Shown here one piece after another: positions 47,135-55,566 of a DNA stretch of 64,000 bases. Made by a program: the position numbers and the translations under genes. Below the pieces are notes generated by a model that saw nothing but the letters and a program-made list of their open reading frames with translations, had not been told where the DNA came from and did no database searches. Within the stretch, counting starts at the first letter, position 1. Each line of letters starts with the position of its first letter. This stretch comes from Allosalinactinospora lopnorensis (GTDB lineage: Bacteria > Actinomycetota > Actinomycetes > Streptosporangiales > Streptosporangiaceae): positions 1 to 64,000 of the forward strand of contig NZ_LAJC01000005.1 in assembly GCF_000981225.1 (NCBI RefSeq). The letters are read 5' to 3'.

Positions 47135-48235
47135 ATGACCCTGTGGCGCATCCGTACCGCCGTCGAGGACCGTCCGGGGCAGCTCGCCGGGGTCGTCGAC
47201 GCGATGGCCGCCGAGGGCGGCAATATCGTCGGCCTGGCCATCCACGCCGACACCGCAGGCGTGGTCGACGAGTTCATCGTGGACGTGCCAGGGGACCACC
47301 GCCCCCTGCTGCGGGAGGTCGCCCAGCGCAGCGTCACCGACTCGGTGGTGGCCGTACCGGCGCAGCCGCGTGAGGTGGGAGACGACGTCACGCGTGCCCT
47401 GCTGCTCACCGCCCGGCTCCGGACCGGACCCAACCGGCTGCCCGAGGCGCTGCGCGAGCTGCTCCTCGCCGATGAGGCCCGCTGGAGCAACCTGACCCGT
47501 CCGGCACCGGAGTTCCCGGAAGAGCCCGAAACCACGCTGCTCGTTCCCGTCGGCCCGTTGCGCGGCGTCCGGCTGCGCCGCGCGGACCGCCCGTTCACCT
47601 GGACCGAGTCCGCCCGAGCCGACGCACTGGTCCGTTCCGTCCTGCCGCCCGCCGGGCCGGCCCCCACCAGCGGCTCGCTGGTCACCGGCAGCGGAGCGGA
47701 GCTGTTCGTCTGGCAGGTGGGGGCGGGCGACGCCGAGCGGCTCCAGCGGCTGCACCGGCGCTGCTCCAGCGAGACCACCCGGCGGCGCTACTTCACGGCG
47801 CTGCGCGAACTCACCCCGCGCATGCTCGCGGTCTTCTGCGACCCGGAACAGGGGCTCACCCTTGCGGCGCGTCCGGCGGAGGGGGGCGAGCCGATCGCGC
47901 TCGCGCACCTGATGTATACGCCCGACCCTGGCGTGGGCGAGATCGCGTTCCTGGTCGAGGACTCCTGCCAGGGGATGGGTGTGGGGACCGCGCTGGCGCG
48001 GGCGCTCACGGCGATCGCGGCCGACTGGGGGCTGGCGGAGGTCCGGGCCGAGACCGTCGCGGGAAACGAGGCGATGCAGCGCATCATGCGGCGCATGGGG
48101 GCCGCGATCCGCTCGCCGCGCCGCGGGACGGTTCAGGTGCGGCTCCCGGTGGCGGGTTCGGTGCCCTCACGCCGTCCCGGTCGCCTTATGAGCCTGTTGA
48201 CCCAGGCGGGAGCACCCGGCCAGCCGTCGACCTGA
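47135..48235 (+). CDS. ACT-domain plus GNAT N-acetyltransferase fusion protein
   Basis: 366 aa. The N-terminal ~75 residues are an ACT domain (LWRIRTAVEDRPGQLAGVVDAMAAEGGNIVGLAIHAD), which in relatives binds amino acids. A ~100-residue linker follows. Residues ~195-330 are a GNAT acyltransferase (RLQRLHRRCSSETTRRRYFTALRELTPRML, AFLVEDSCQGMGVGTALARALTAIAADWGLAEVRAETVAGNEAMQRIMRRMG) whose CoA loop is QGMGVGTA. This arrangement resembles mycobacterial-type amino-acid-gated protein lysine acetyltransferases. ATG 47135 follows GAGGGGGAGCG. It comes after the hut operon but 153 bases away. Histidine or another amino acid could be the ligand; this is inference. Confidence 0.8.
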   Translation: MTLWRIRTAVEDRPGQLAGVVDAMAAEGGNIVGLAIHADTAGVVDEFIVDVPGDHRPLLREVAQRSVTDSVVAVPAQPREVGDDVTRALLLTARLRTGPNRLPEALRELLLADEARWSNLTRPAPEFPEEPETTLLVPVGPLRGVRLRRADRPFTWTESARADALVRSVLPPAGPAPTSGSLVTGSGAELFVWQVGAGDAERLQRLHRRCSSETTRRRYFTALRELTPRMLAVFCDPEQGLTLAARPAEGGEPIALAHLMYTPDPGVGEIAFLVEDSCQGMGVGTALARALTAIAADWGLAEVRAETVAGNEAMQRIMRRMGAAIRSPRRGTVQVRLPVAGSVPSRRPGRLMSLLTQAGAPGQPST

Positions 48236-48350
48236 CCTCGCCCGTTGAACCATGACCAGATGAATGACGAACGGGGGGAGCACCGGCGGCCGGACGGCTG
48301 GCCTCCCTCCGTTGGCATGCCACGGCCGCGCCCGCGGGCCCGACACGGGC

Positions 48351-48377
48351 AGGGGCGCCGGCTCGGCCGGCGCCCCT
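48351..48377. terminator. Convergent terminator hairpin
   Basis: AGGGGCGCCGG (48351-48361) pairs perfectly with CCGGCGCCCCT (48367-48377) around CTCGG, between the ACT-GNAT gene and the metS-like gene, which converge. Confidence 0.7.
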
Positions 48378-48387
48378 CGCTTCCGGG

Positions 48388-48510
48388 CTACTCGAAGGTG
48401 TCGGTCTCGGGCTGCTCGGGGTGCCTGCGCAGCTGGATGATCGCCGCGATCAGGCCGCCCCAGACGATGGTGACGGCGATGAGCATCATCACGATGGCGC
48501 CGGTGGACAT
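48388..48510 (-). CDS. metS: MetS-like small subunit of a methionine/alanine NSS transporter
   Basis: 40-aa membrane peptide: STGAIVMMLIAVTIVWGGLIAAIIQLRRHPEQ with one helix and a basic, then acidic tail (PETDTFE). It matches the small-subunit family known from Corynebacterium MetPS, where MetS is required for Na+-dependent methionine and alanine uptake by MetP. ATG 48510 shares one base with the transporter's stop (TGATG) and has AAAGGAGG. Too small to be called by default pipelines but supported by spacing, ribosome site and composition. Confidence 0.85.
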   Translation of the reverse strand: MSTGAIVMMLIAVTIVWGGLIAAIIQLRRHPEQPETDTFE

Positions 48511-50044
48511 CAGCGCCTCCTTTCGACGCGTACGTCCGGGTCGATGGGCGGGGAGTCGCTGGCCTCGCGCCGCCACGGGATGAGGGCGAGAAGGACGCCC
48601 ACGGCGATCGCGCCGAGGGCGACGCCCCAGCCTGCTGCGAGCAGGAAGCCGGTCGGGTAGCCCTCGTAGTTCGCCGAGAGCTCGGCGCTCAGGCTGTCCC
48701 ACATCATCCAGCCCAGGACCACCGGCGTGATCACTCCGAGAGTGATCCGCCACCACCGGCCGAGGCCGATGGCCGAGGTCGTGTCGGCGTGCTTCTGCAG
48801 CTTCGGCAGCAGGCGCAGTGCCCAGGCCGTGACGACCACGACCACCAGCGCGGCCAGGGCGATGCCGTACTGGTTGATGAAGCGGTCGGCGGCGTCCAGG
48901 ACGTAGAGCCCGCCGTCGGTCGGGTACAGGGCGATGGAGACCACCGTGGTCGCGCCGCCGACCGCGAGCACCGCGGGGATCCGGCCGATCCCGGTGCGGT
49001 CCTGTACGGCGGCCACCACGACCTGCACGATGCTGATCAGCGACGACAGGCCGGCGATCACCAGCGAGCCGAAGAACAGCACACCGAACAGATCGGCGCC
49101 GACCGGCATGTTGGAGATGATCTCCGGGAACGCGACGAAGGCCAACCCGATGCCGTCTGTGGCGGTCTCGTCGACCGCGACTCCGGCCGAGACCGCCATG
49201 AAACCGAGCGTCGCGAACACGCCGATGCCCGCCAGGATCTCGAACGAGCTGTTCGCGAACCCCGCGACCATGGCGGAGCCGGTGAGGTCCGCGCGGCGCC
49301 GCAGATACGACGCGTAGGTGATCATGATGCCGAAGCCGACCGAGAGCGAGAAGAAGATCTGGCCGTATGCCGCGACCCAGACGCTGCCGTCCGTGATGGC
49401 CGACCAGTCGGGGGAGAACAGCGCGTTGAGGCCGACAGCCGCGCCGTCGAGGAACAGCGCCCGAACGACGAGGACGCCGAAGAGCACGACCAGCAGCGGA
49501 TGAAGATCTTGTTCGCCCACTCGATGCCGCGCCGCACACCGAAGAGCAGTACGGCGAGGACGATCGCCCAGACAGCGATCAGCGGCAACGCCACCCCGGG
49601 AACGAAGGAGGAGAACACCCCCGGTTCATCGGAGACCTGCAGGAACTCGCCGAACAAGAAGCCATCGGGGTCGTCCCCCCACTGCTGGCCCACGGAGAAA
49701 CCGGTGAACCGTATGGCCCACGCGACGATCACCGCGTAGTAGGTGGCGATCACGAAGCAGATCGCGACCTGCCACCACCCGATCGCGGTGGCCGGGCGGG
49801 ACATCCGGTGGAACGCCAGCGGCGGCGACCCGCGGAACCGGTGGCCGATCGTGTATTCGAGGATGAGCAGCGGGATACCGGCGGTCAGCAGCGCGATGAG
49901 GTAGGGCAGCAGGAACGCACCGCCGCCGTTGTCGTAAGCGACGTATGGGAACCGCCATATGTTGCCCAGGCCGATGGCTGATCCGATCGCCGCGAGCAGG
50001 AACCCGGCGCGGGTCCCCCACTGCTCGCGGTGTTGTTGTGCCAT
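48510..50044 (-). CDS. Neurotransmitter:sodium symporter (NSS) family transporter, MetP-like (frameshifted as sequenced)
   Basis: About 511 aa, 11-12 membrane helices, LeuT fold. First helix region EQWGTRAGFLLAAIGSAIGLGNIWRFPYVAYDNGGGAFLLPYLIALLTAGIPLLILEYTIGHRFRGS is diagnostic (Na+/substrate site GLGNIWRFPY). The frame changes at ~49497-49500 (ATCTTCATC[C]CG); beyond it PLLVVLFGVLVVRALFLDGA and SVGFGIMITYASYLRRRAD continue the fold. One C restores it. With the MetS-like subunit downstream it probably takes up methionine and/or alanine. ATG 50044 follows AAGGAGTCAGGG. C-terminal RREASDSPPIDPDVRVERRR is cytoplasmic. Confidence 0.85.
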
Positions 50045-50765
50045 ATCCCTGACTCCTTGTCGTCTGCCGATCGCGCGGTGGCGCGAGCAGCGTCGTGTTC
50101 TAGTGGGTGATCGGTTCCAGTCCGGGACTCGCCGGCGGGCCGTTCCGGAGAACCCGGCTTCGCGCCCGCGGCGGGCGGGCGCGAACGGCCCGGGCGAAGG
50201 CGGCGGGAACCGGTAGAACGGCAGTGGCGGTGCCACCGTGGACCCCGGTTCGGGCGGGAACCGCGCTGACGGTGAGCGACAGCGCACGGCCGCCCACGCT
50301 CCCGGAGCCGCTGAGACCGGCCCTCAGATGCCTGGCCTGCCCGTGACCCGGTGTACCGGTGTCATGGTTCGACCGTTCGCCGCTGTCTGCGTGCCAGGTT
50401 CCCAACTGTGACTCCGCACCCGATATTCGTCCTTGTGAGACGACTGTGACGTCTGCGGTGCGGAATCATACCGTTCACCTTCCGTCCCCCCGAACCGGTC
50501 CTGCCAGGGGCGGCCTTCGGCGCGGCCTCGCGGCTTGAGGCGCTCTGCGGCACTGGGCCGGGCCGTGACCAGTGGATGCGCGCGCACTGCGCGAACCGCG
50601 GCGGCGCGAGGCCGTGGGCGCTGGGCACAGGTAACGATGTCGCTGTTACGACGTAACGATATCGCGCGCACGCAGGAGCCGGCGATCCCGGAGGGGCGCC
50701 GGCTCCTGATGTCCTCGTTCTCCGCGCCGCGGCGTGGACCGGCCAAGGTGACGCGCGGCGGCCGT
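50045..50765. other. 721-base gap with a cluster of GTAAC/GTTAC repeats
   Basis: No gene is convincing on either strand. At 50631-50665 GTAACGATGTCGC and GTAACGATATCGC are direct repeats 22 bases apart, with the palindrome GTTACG-A-CGTAAC between (50645-50657), so three GTAAC/GTTAC half-sites lie on alternating strands. This resembles response-regulator operators such as MtrA or GlnR boxes, but it is ~590 bases upstream of the NSS start and lies past the 3' end of the neighbouring gene. The rest of the gap is GC-rich and featureless. Confidence 0.35.
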
Positions 50766-51038
50766 TCAGGCGGAGTCGTCGGCTGCCGCGGTCTCCTCGG
50801 TGTCCCCGCTCTCGGGCTTCGACTCGGCCTTCTTGGTGGTGCGGCGCTTCTTGACCGGACGGGAGTAGTCGACCAGCGCCTCGAAGCGGGTCTCGTACTC
50901 CTTCTTGCACTCGTCGCAGGCGTCGACCTCGCGAACGGCGCCCTCCCAGGCGAACTGGACGACATCAGTCGCCTCGACCTTCTCTTCGCGGACGGCGTGC
51001 GGGTCGCAATACTTGCGCGTGAAGACCTCGGTGACCAC
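50766..51038 (-). CDS. Lsr2-like dimerisation fold with a CxxH/CxxC zinc motif and basic tail
   Basis: 90 aa. Residues ~23-62 (EATDVVQFAWEGAVREVDACDECKKEYETRFEALVDYSRPV) align by eye with the Lsr2 N-terminal dimerisation domain (pattern ETVxFxLDGxxYEIDLxxxxAxxLRxxLxxYVxxGRRV). Added are CDPH (~11-14) and CDEC (~43-46), a plausible Zn site, and a tail KKRRTTKKAESK followed by acidic residues. The Lsr2 C-terminal AT-hook domain (RGR) is absent. I know of no named function; a nucleoid-associated or zinc-regulated DNA-bound protein is an inference. GTG 51038 follows GAAGGGATG. It is transcribed alone. Confidence 0.65.
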   Translation of the reverse strand: MVTEVFTRKYCDPHAVREEKVEATDVVQFAWEGAVREVDACDECKKEYETRFEALVDYSRPVKKRRTTKKAESKPESGDTEETAAADDSA

Positions 51039-51340
51039 GGCGGTGGCATCCCTTCGGTAGTCGGTACGGAGACTCTCGGGGGAAAATCATACACGCGTTC
51101 GAAGAGGGAGATCGATATCTCGTCGATCTCCCGCGGCGCCGGGGTACTCCCGGGGCAGCTTAACGAAGATCCGGCGCCGGCAGTGGGGCGGGGCCGCCCG
51201 CATGACCGGCGGCCGGTCCCGGCGGCCCCGTCGTGTGCCGGTACGGCATCCGCAGGAACGGAGAATACCGGTGCGGCCTCGGAAGTCGGACCGGCGCCGA
51301 GCATGCGCCGGCCTTGCTGACGCCCCTGAGAAAGGATGAA

Positions 51341-51489
51341 ATGCGGCACGCATCCCCCTTATCGCTTTGCCTCTCGTGCTCCCCCTCGTCTCCGGCTGCG
51401 GGCTGGTGGGTGAGGAGCCCAGGAGCGATGACGACGACGAGGACGGCAAGCGACGGAACCGCCGCGTTGCCATCTCCGCTCAGCGCTGA
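51341..51489 (+). pseudogene. Possible small lipoprotein, frame broken
   Basis: ATG 51341 has a fine ribosome site (GAAAGGATGAA) and starts MRHA. If one base is missing near 51349-51352 the reading continues IPLIALPLVLPLVSGCGLVGEEPRSDDDDEDGKRRN and stops at 51489. That would be a ~49-aa protein with a lipobox (LVSGC) and a charged mature part. As sequenced the start codon's own frame gives a Ser/Cys-rich low-complexity peptide. The lesion has the same form as others in the window, so this may be an intact small lipoprotein gene hidden by a sequencing error. Speculative. Confidence 0.35.
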
Positions 51490-51522
51490 CGAGCGGCGCC
51501 GGTGTGCGGCGGGACACTTGGG

Positions 51523-51545
51523 CGGCGGGGCGGTGCGCCCCGCCG
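51523..51545. terminator. Terminator hairpin 3' of the nucleoside hydrolase gene
   Basis: CGGCGGGGC / GCCCCGCCG around GGTGC (51523-51545), four bases past the nucleoside hydrolase stop. Confidence 0.6.
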
Positions 51546-51548
51546 TGG

Positions 51549-52499
51549 TCAACGTGCGTAGCCGGACAGCCGCTCGCTGAGCAGCGCGGCGAACCCCTCG
51601 GCGTCGACGGAGCAGGCCATCCGTATGTTCCGGGGGCGGCCCGGAGAGCGCAGGTCGGCCACGAGGGCACCGCACGTGATCGTTCCGGCGCACTCGACGG
51701 TCGCCTGGCCGGCCTCCCATCCCAGCAGGCGGGGATGGCTCACGGCCGAGACCGCGAGAGCGTCGTGTACGGGGAAGCCCGCCAGCCCGGAGCGCGCCTG
51801 GGCCCGACGCCCGTAGTCATCCAGCATGCGCCCCGCCACCCCGGCGGCGCCGGACATGCTCGCCAGCCGCTCGGCCGCCTGCGGCGGGAACAGGGCGGCC
51901 CGGGTCACGTCGAGACCGACGATCCGGACCGCCGGCCCGGACTCGACGACGAGGCGGGCCGCCTCGGGGTCGGCGAAGAAGTTGAACTCCGCCGCCGGTG
52001 TGGTGTTGCCCTGCACGAACGCGGCCCCACCCATGACCACGACCTCGCGCAGCGCCGCCGCCGCTTCGGGGTGGCGTCGCACCATCATCGCCACGTTGGA
52101 CAGCGGCCCGATCGCGGCCAGCGTGAGTGTGCCGGGTTCGGCGAGCGCCTGGGCGGCCAGCCAGTCGACGGCGTGCGCGTCGTGGAAACGGCGCTTCGAC
52201 GGCGGCAGGTGCACCCCGCCCAGGCCGCCCTCGCCGTGGACGGGTTCATCGCGGACGCGTCGGGTGCGCGCGATGGGCCCGTCCAGTCCGGAGACCAGGG
52301 GAAGATCGTCCGGGGCTCCGGCCAGGTCCAGAACCCGCGCGGCGTTCCGGTTGACCTCGGGCAGCGAGACGTTCCCCGCGACCGTGGTCAACCCGCGCAG
52401 GTCCAGTTCGGGCGCGGCCAGGGCCATCAGCAGGGCGATGGCGTCGTCCACGCCGGGGTCGCAGTCGATGACGAGGGGGCTCCCGTGCGCGCGGTCCAT
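51549..52499 (-). CDS. Nucleoside hydrolase (IUNH family)
   Basis: 316 aa. Cleaves the N-glycosidic bond of ribonucleosides to base and ribose. Ca2+ site near the N-terminus: PLVIDCDPGVDDAIALLMAL (the DxDxxxDD motif). TTVAGNVSLPEVNRNA, LAAIGPLSNVAMMVRRHP, VVMGGAAFVQGNTTPAAEFNFFADPEAARLVVESG and the later PVHDALAVSAV (fourth metal ligand Asp) are conserved. Base preference (purine, pyrimidine or non-specific) is not predictable. ATG 52499 has GGAGGTGGCAGC; a GTG at 52508 is less likely. Transcribed alone, with a terminator hairpin just past the stop. Confidence 0.9.
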   Translation of the reverse strand: MDRAHGSPLVIDCDPGVDDAIALLMALAAPELDLRGLTTVAGNVSLPEVNRNAARVLDLAGAPDDLPLVSGLDGPIARTRRVRDEPVHGEGGLGGVHLPPSKRRFHDAHAVDWLAAQALAEPGTLTLAAIGPLSNVAMMVRRHPEAAAALREVVVMGGAAFVQGNTTPAAEFNFFADPEAARLVVESGPAVRIVGLDVTRAALFPPQAAERLASMSGAAGVAGRMLDDYGRRAQARSGLAGFPVHDALAVSAVSHPRLLGWEAGQATVECAGTITCGALVADLRSPGRPRNIRMACSVDAEGFAALLSERLSGYAR

Positions 52500-53084
52500 C
52501 GCTGCCACCTCCGCGGTACCTCCTGGCCGGGATCAACGGTGCGCGGGCCCTGTTCGCCGGCGCCGACTCGGTATTTATCCCGGAAGACGGCGTTCGACAC
52601 CCCGGCACCGTATACCAGGGCAGGTGGTGCGGTACCGGCCGCCTGCTCCCTGTTCCCCTTCCTCTCCTCGGGCCGACCGGCCGGTGGCGGCGGACGTGTG
52701 GACGCGGGCCCGGCCGAAGCGGTGGAAAGGACGGGGGCCGGTACCGGGAACGCCCCCAGGCGCCGCGTCCGTTCGCGCGGACGCGGCCGATCCGCCGCTC
52801 GGAGGCCCCGTCCGATCTCCCTCGGCGGGGAGCCGGTGCAGGAGTGAGAGTTTCCGACGGCTTTCTCGGAGATTCAGTCGGTCGATTAGTGAATATCGCG
52901 AACAGCGGATCCGGAATCTCGTTAAGGTAATTCCCTACCGCACCGCGGTTCGGCGCGTCCGCTCGCGGTGCCCGGGCCGTCAGCTGCGACCGGCCGATTG
53001 TGTTCCCCAGGCGCCGATCGCAGGGGGAGATCCACGGACACGGGCAAGGGGAGCCCGTGGCCGTCCACGTATTGGGGGAGGAAC
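52500..53084. other. 585-base divergent gap between nucleoside hydrolase and DUF485/symporter
   Basis: No gene is supported. The first ~350 bases are very GC-rich. A marked AT-richer stretch lies at ~52850-52945 (GGCTTTCTCGGAGATTCAG, GATTAGTGAATATCGC, CTCGTTAAGGTAATTCCC), the likely promoter and control zone for the acetate-transport pair. No palindrome clear enough to name is present. Confidence 0.4.
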
Positions 53085-53519
53085 GTGGTCGATTATCTTG
53101 AAGGCGTTACGAGGTCAACGACCGGGCCGAGGGAGGTCGTCGCACTTCGCGGCGTGGACCGGCACCACGGACCCGCGGAACGGAGCCGGCTGGCCGTCCG
53201 GTTATCAGCGGACCCGCGATTCGTGAAACTGCGTAGGAGATTCGTAGTGCAGACGGCGATTCTGATCGTCGTTTTCCTGGGCTGGTATATGGCCTACCTT
53301 TTCCTCTCCATATACGCCCGCGACTTCATGGGAATGCAGATTTACGGGGTGATCAACCTCGCCCTGCTCCTGGGAGTCGGCCAATTCGCTTCGACGCTTG
53401 TCCTCGCGTGGGGCTACTGTCTGTATGCCGCCCGCCGGCTGGATCCGCTCGCCGCCGAGCTCCGTGACGAGTCCGCGGCCGCGGAGGCCGTTCTGAACGG
53501 CCGGGTGGGGCAGGGATGA
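53085..53519 (+). CDS. DUF485 membrane protein, partner of the solute:sodium symporter
   Basis: 144 aa. A ~50-residue cytoplasmic N-terminus is followed by the DUF485 core: DPRFVKLRRRFVVQTAILIVVFLGWYMAYLFLSIYARDFMG, GVINLALLLGVGQFASTLVLAWGYCLYAARRLDPLAAELR. Two helices with the conserved FV...YFxxL...A..M pattern. DUF485 proteins (YjcH type) are always encoded before ActP-like acetate permeases; their role is not fully known. GTG 53085 follows GGGGGAGGAAC. It overlaps the symporter (ATGA). Confidence 0.85.
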   Translation: MVDYLEGVTRSTTGPREVVALRGVDRHHGPAERSRLAVRLSADPRFVKLRRRFVVQTAILIVVFLGWYMAYLFLSIYARDFMGMQIYGVINLALLLGVGQFASTLVLAWGYCLYAARRLDPLAAELRDESAAAEAVLNGRVGQG

Positions 53520-55228
53520 CTCTCCTCGTCGAACTTCCCCCCGACGTCGGCACCGTAGGTCACGACGTCGGTGCCTCGCATGTCTGGGCCATCGCGCTGT
53601 GCGCCCTCTTCGTCGGTGTGACACTTGCTGTCACTTTCCGTGTTGGCGGAACCACCAAACGGGCTGTGGATTTCTATGCCGCCGGCCGCGGCTTCGGCAG
53701 CACCCAGAACGGGCTGGCACTCACCGGCGCCTACCTCTCGGCCGCCTCGTTCCTGGGGATCGCCGGGATGATCGCGCTGTGGGGCTATGACGGTTTCCGG
53801 TACTCCATCGGGTTCCTCGTCGCCTGGATGCTGGTGCTGCCGCTGGCCCAGCTGATGCGCAACACCGGCCGCTTCACGATGGCGGACATCCCGGCCTTCC
53901 GGGCGCGCCAGACCCGGGTCCGACTCGCCTGCACCGCCTCCACGGTGACCGTCAGCGTCCTCTACCTGCTGGCCCAGATGGTCGGTGTGGGCGCGCTTGT
54001 GACCTTGCTGGTGGGCGTCCACCAGGGCGGAACCTTCCTCGGAATGGCGGCCCCGCAGGCCGAAACGGCGGCGATCGTCCTCGTCGGCGTGCTGATGATC
54101 GTCTACGTGATGTACGGCGGGATGAAGGCGGCCACCTGGCTGCAGATCATCAAGGCCGTGCTCCTGCTGGCGGGATCGGCGCTGATGGCGTTCCTCGTAC
54201 TCGGCCTCTTCGGTTTCAACGTCGGCGATCTGCTGGCCAGCGCGGCCGACGCGAGCGGCAAGGGCCAGGCGTTCCTGGAGCCCGGGGCGCGGTTCGGGGG
54301 CGACGTCGCCGGTGACCCGGCGCAGAGCCTCATCAACCGGCTCGACCTGATCAGCCTGGTGCTCGGCCTGGTGCTCGGCACGGTCGCTCTGCCGCACATC
54401 CTCGTCCGCTTCTACACGGTCCCGGACGGGCGGGCCGCCCGAGCCTCGGCGAACCGGGCCATCATGCTGATCGGTGTGTTCTACCTGATGACGCTGGTGC
54501 TGGGATTCGGTGCCGCGGCGCTGGTCGGCCCGGAGAGGATCGCCGCCCAGGATCCCGGGGGCAACACCGCTGTTCCCCAGCTCGCCGAGGAGATCGGTTC
54601 CCTCGTCGCCGGTCCCGTGGGCGGGGCGGTGCTGCTCGCGCTGGTCTCCGCCGTGGCCCTGGCGGCCATCCTCGCGGTCGCGGCCAGCCTTACCCTGGCC
54701 TCCTCGTCCTCGATCGCGCACGACCTGTTCGGGCACGTGCTCATGTGGGGCCGTCCCAAGGAGTCCCAGGAGCTCGCGGTGGCGCGGCTCTCGGCCGCGG
54801 CCATCGGCGCCGTGGCGATCGTCCTGGCGATCCAGGCGCGGGATCTCAACGTGGCGTTCCTCGTGGGGCTCGCGTTCTCCGTCGCGGCTGCCGCGAACCT
54901 GCCGGTCATCGTGTTTTCGCTGTTCTGGCGGAGGTTCAACGCCAGCGGTGTGGAATGGGGGGTCTACGGCGGGTTGGGCGCTTCACTGCTGCTGATGCTG
55001 TTCTCCCCGGTGATGTCCGGCAAGGTCCACCCCGAGACGGGGGAGAACCTGTCGCTGCTGCCGGAGTGGGTGGACATTCAGCTGTTCCCCTTGGAACACC
55101 CCGGGCTGGTGGCCATCCCGATCGGGTTCCTGTGTGCCGTCATCGGCACGCTGCGCTCCGATGAGCGCAGCACGGACCGGTACCGGGAACTCCGCGTCCG
55201 ATCGCTGACCGGGACCGGAGCGGCCTGA
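53516..55228 (+). CDS. Cation/acetate symporter (ActP/MctC-like, SSS family)
   Basis: 570 aa, about 13 membrane helices, solute:sodium symporter family. Landmarks: AVDFYAAGRGFGSTQNGLALTGAYLSAASFLGIAGMIALWGYDGF (helix 1-2, the family signature), RNTGRFTMADIPAFR, VYVMYGGMKAATWLQIIKAVLLL, LPHILVRFYTVPDGRAARAS and SSSSIAHDLFGHVL. Relatives ActP (E. coli) and MctC (Corynebacterium) take up acetate, propionate or pyruvate. Its gene is translationally coupled to the DUF485 protein. It ends with a cytoplasmic tail. Substrate among short monocarboxylates cannot be fixed from sequence. Confidence 0.9.
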   Translation: MTLLVELPPDVGTVGHDVGASHVWAIALCALFVGVTLAVTFRVGGTTKRAVDFYAAGRGFGSTQNGLALTGAYLSAASFLGIAGMIALWGYDGFRYSIGFLVAWMLVLPLAQLMRNTGRFTMADIPAFRARQTRVRLACTASTVTVSVLYLLAQMVGVGALVTLLVGVHQGGTFLGMAAPQAETAAIVLVGVLMIVYVMYGGMKAATWLQIIKAVLLLAGSALMAFLVLGLFGFNVGDLLASAADASGKGQAFLEPGARFGGDVAGDPAQSLINRLDLISLVLGLVLGTVALPHILVRFYTVPDGRAARASANRAIMLIGVFYLMTLVLGFGAAALVGPERIAAQDPGGNTAVPQLAEEIGSLVAGPVGGAVLLALVSAVALAAILAVAASLTLASSSSIAHDLFGHVLMWGRPKESQELAVARLSAAAIGAVAIVLAIQARDLNVAFLVGLAFSVAAAANLPVIVFSLFWRRFNASGVEWGVYGGLGASLLLMLFSPVMSGKVHPETGENLSLLPEWVDIQLFPLEHPGLVAIPIGFLCAVIGTLRSDERSTDRYRELRVRSLTGTGAA

Positions 55229-55341
55229 TCCGCGCGGCGAGCGCGCCGAACGGAAGGGGGCGCGGCGTGCTCCGGCCGGAACACGCCGCGGAAAGCCGGC
55301 CACCGGAGACTTTCGCACCGCCGGGGGCGTTCCCGCCGCCC

Positions 55342-55516
55342 TCAGAACTGCTCGGGCTCGATGGAGAGGGTTCTCACCCGGGTGGCCCGGACGCCCCACC
55401 CCTCCGAGGCGCTCGACGATGTCGACCGCGGAGTGCGGGACGACCCGTACGCTGCGCCAGACCAGCGCGAGCAGGAGCACCGCGAAGACCAGTAGGAGGA
55501 CGGCATCGGCGATCAT
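55342..55516 (-). pseudogene. Internally deleted SPFH/band-7 protein gene
   Basis: ATG 55516 opens IADAVLLLVFAVLLLALVWRSVRVVPHSAVDIVERLG, the membrane anchor and first strand of a stomatin/HflK-like SPFH protein. Almost directly after it, in another frame, comes WGVRATRVRTLSIEPEQF and a stop at 55342, resembling the end of the SPFH core (YGVRVTRVEIxDIxPP). About 130 residues of the domain are missing between, and the junction is also out of frame. This is a decayed relic, or an assembly deletion. Confidence 0.5.
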
Positions 55517-55566
55517 GGGGGCTCCGGTCCGATGGCCGGGGGGTCCGCCGCGCCCGGGCCGAGGGC

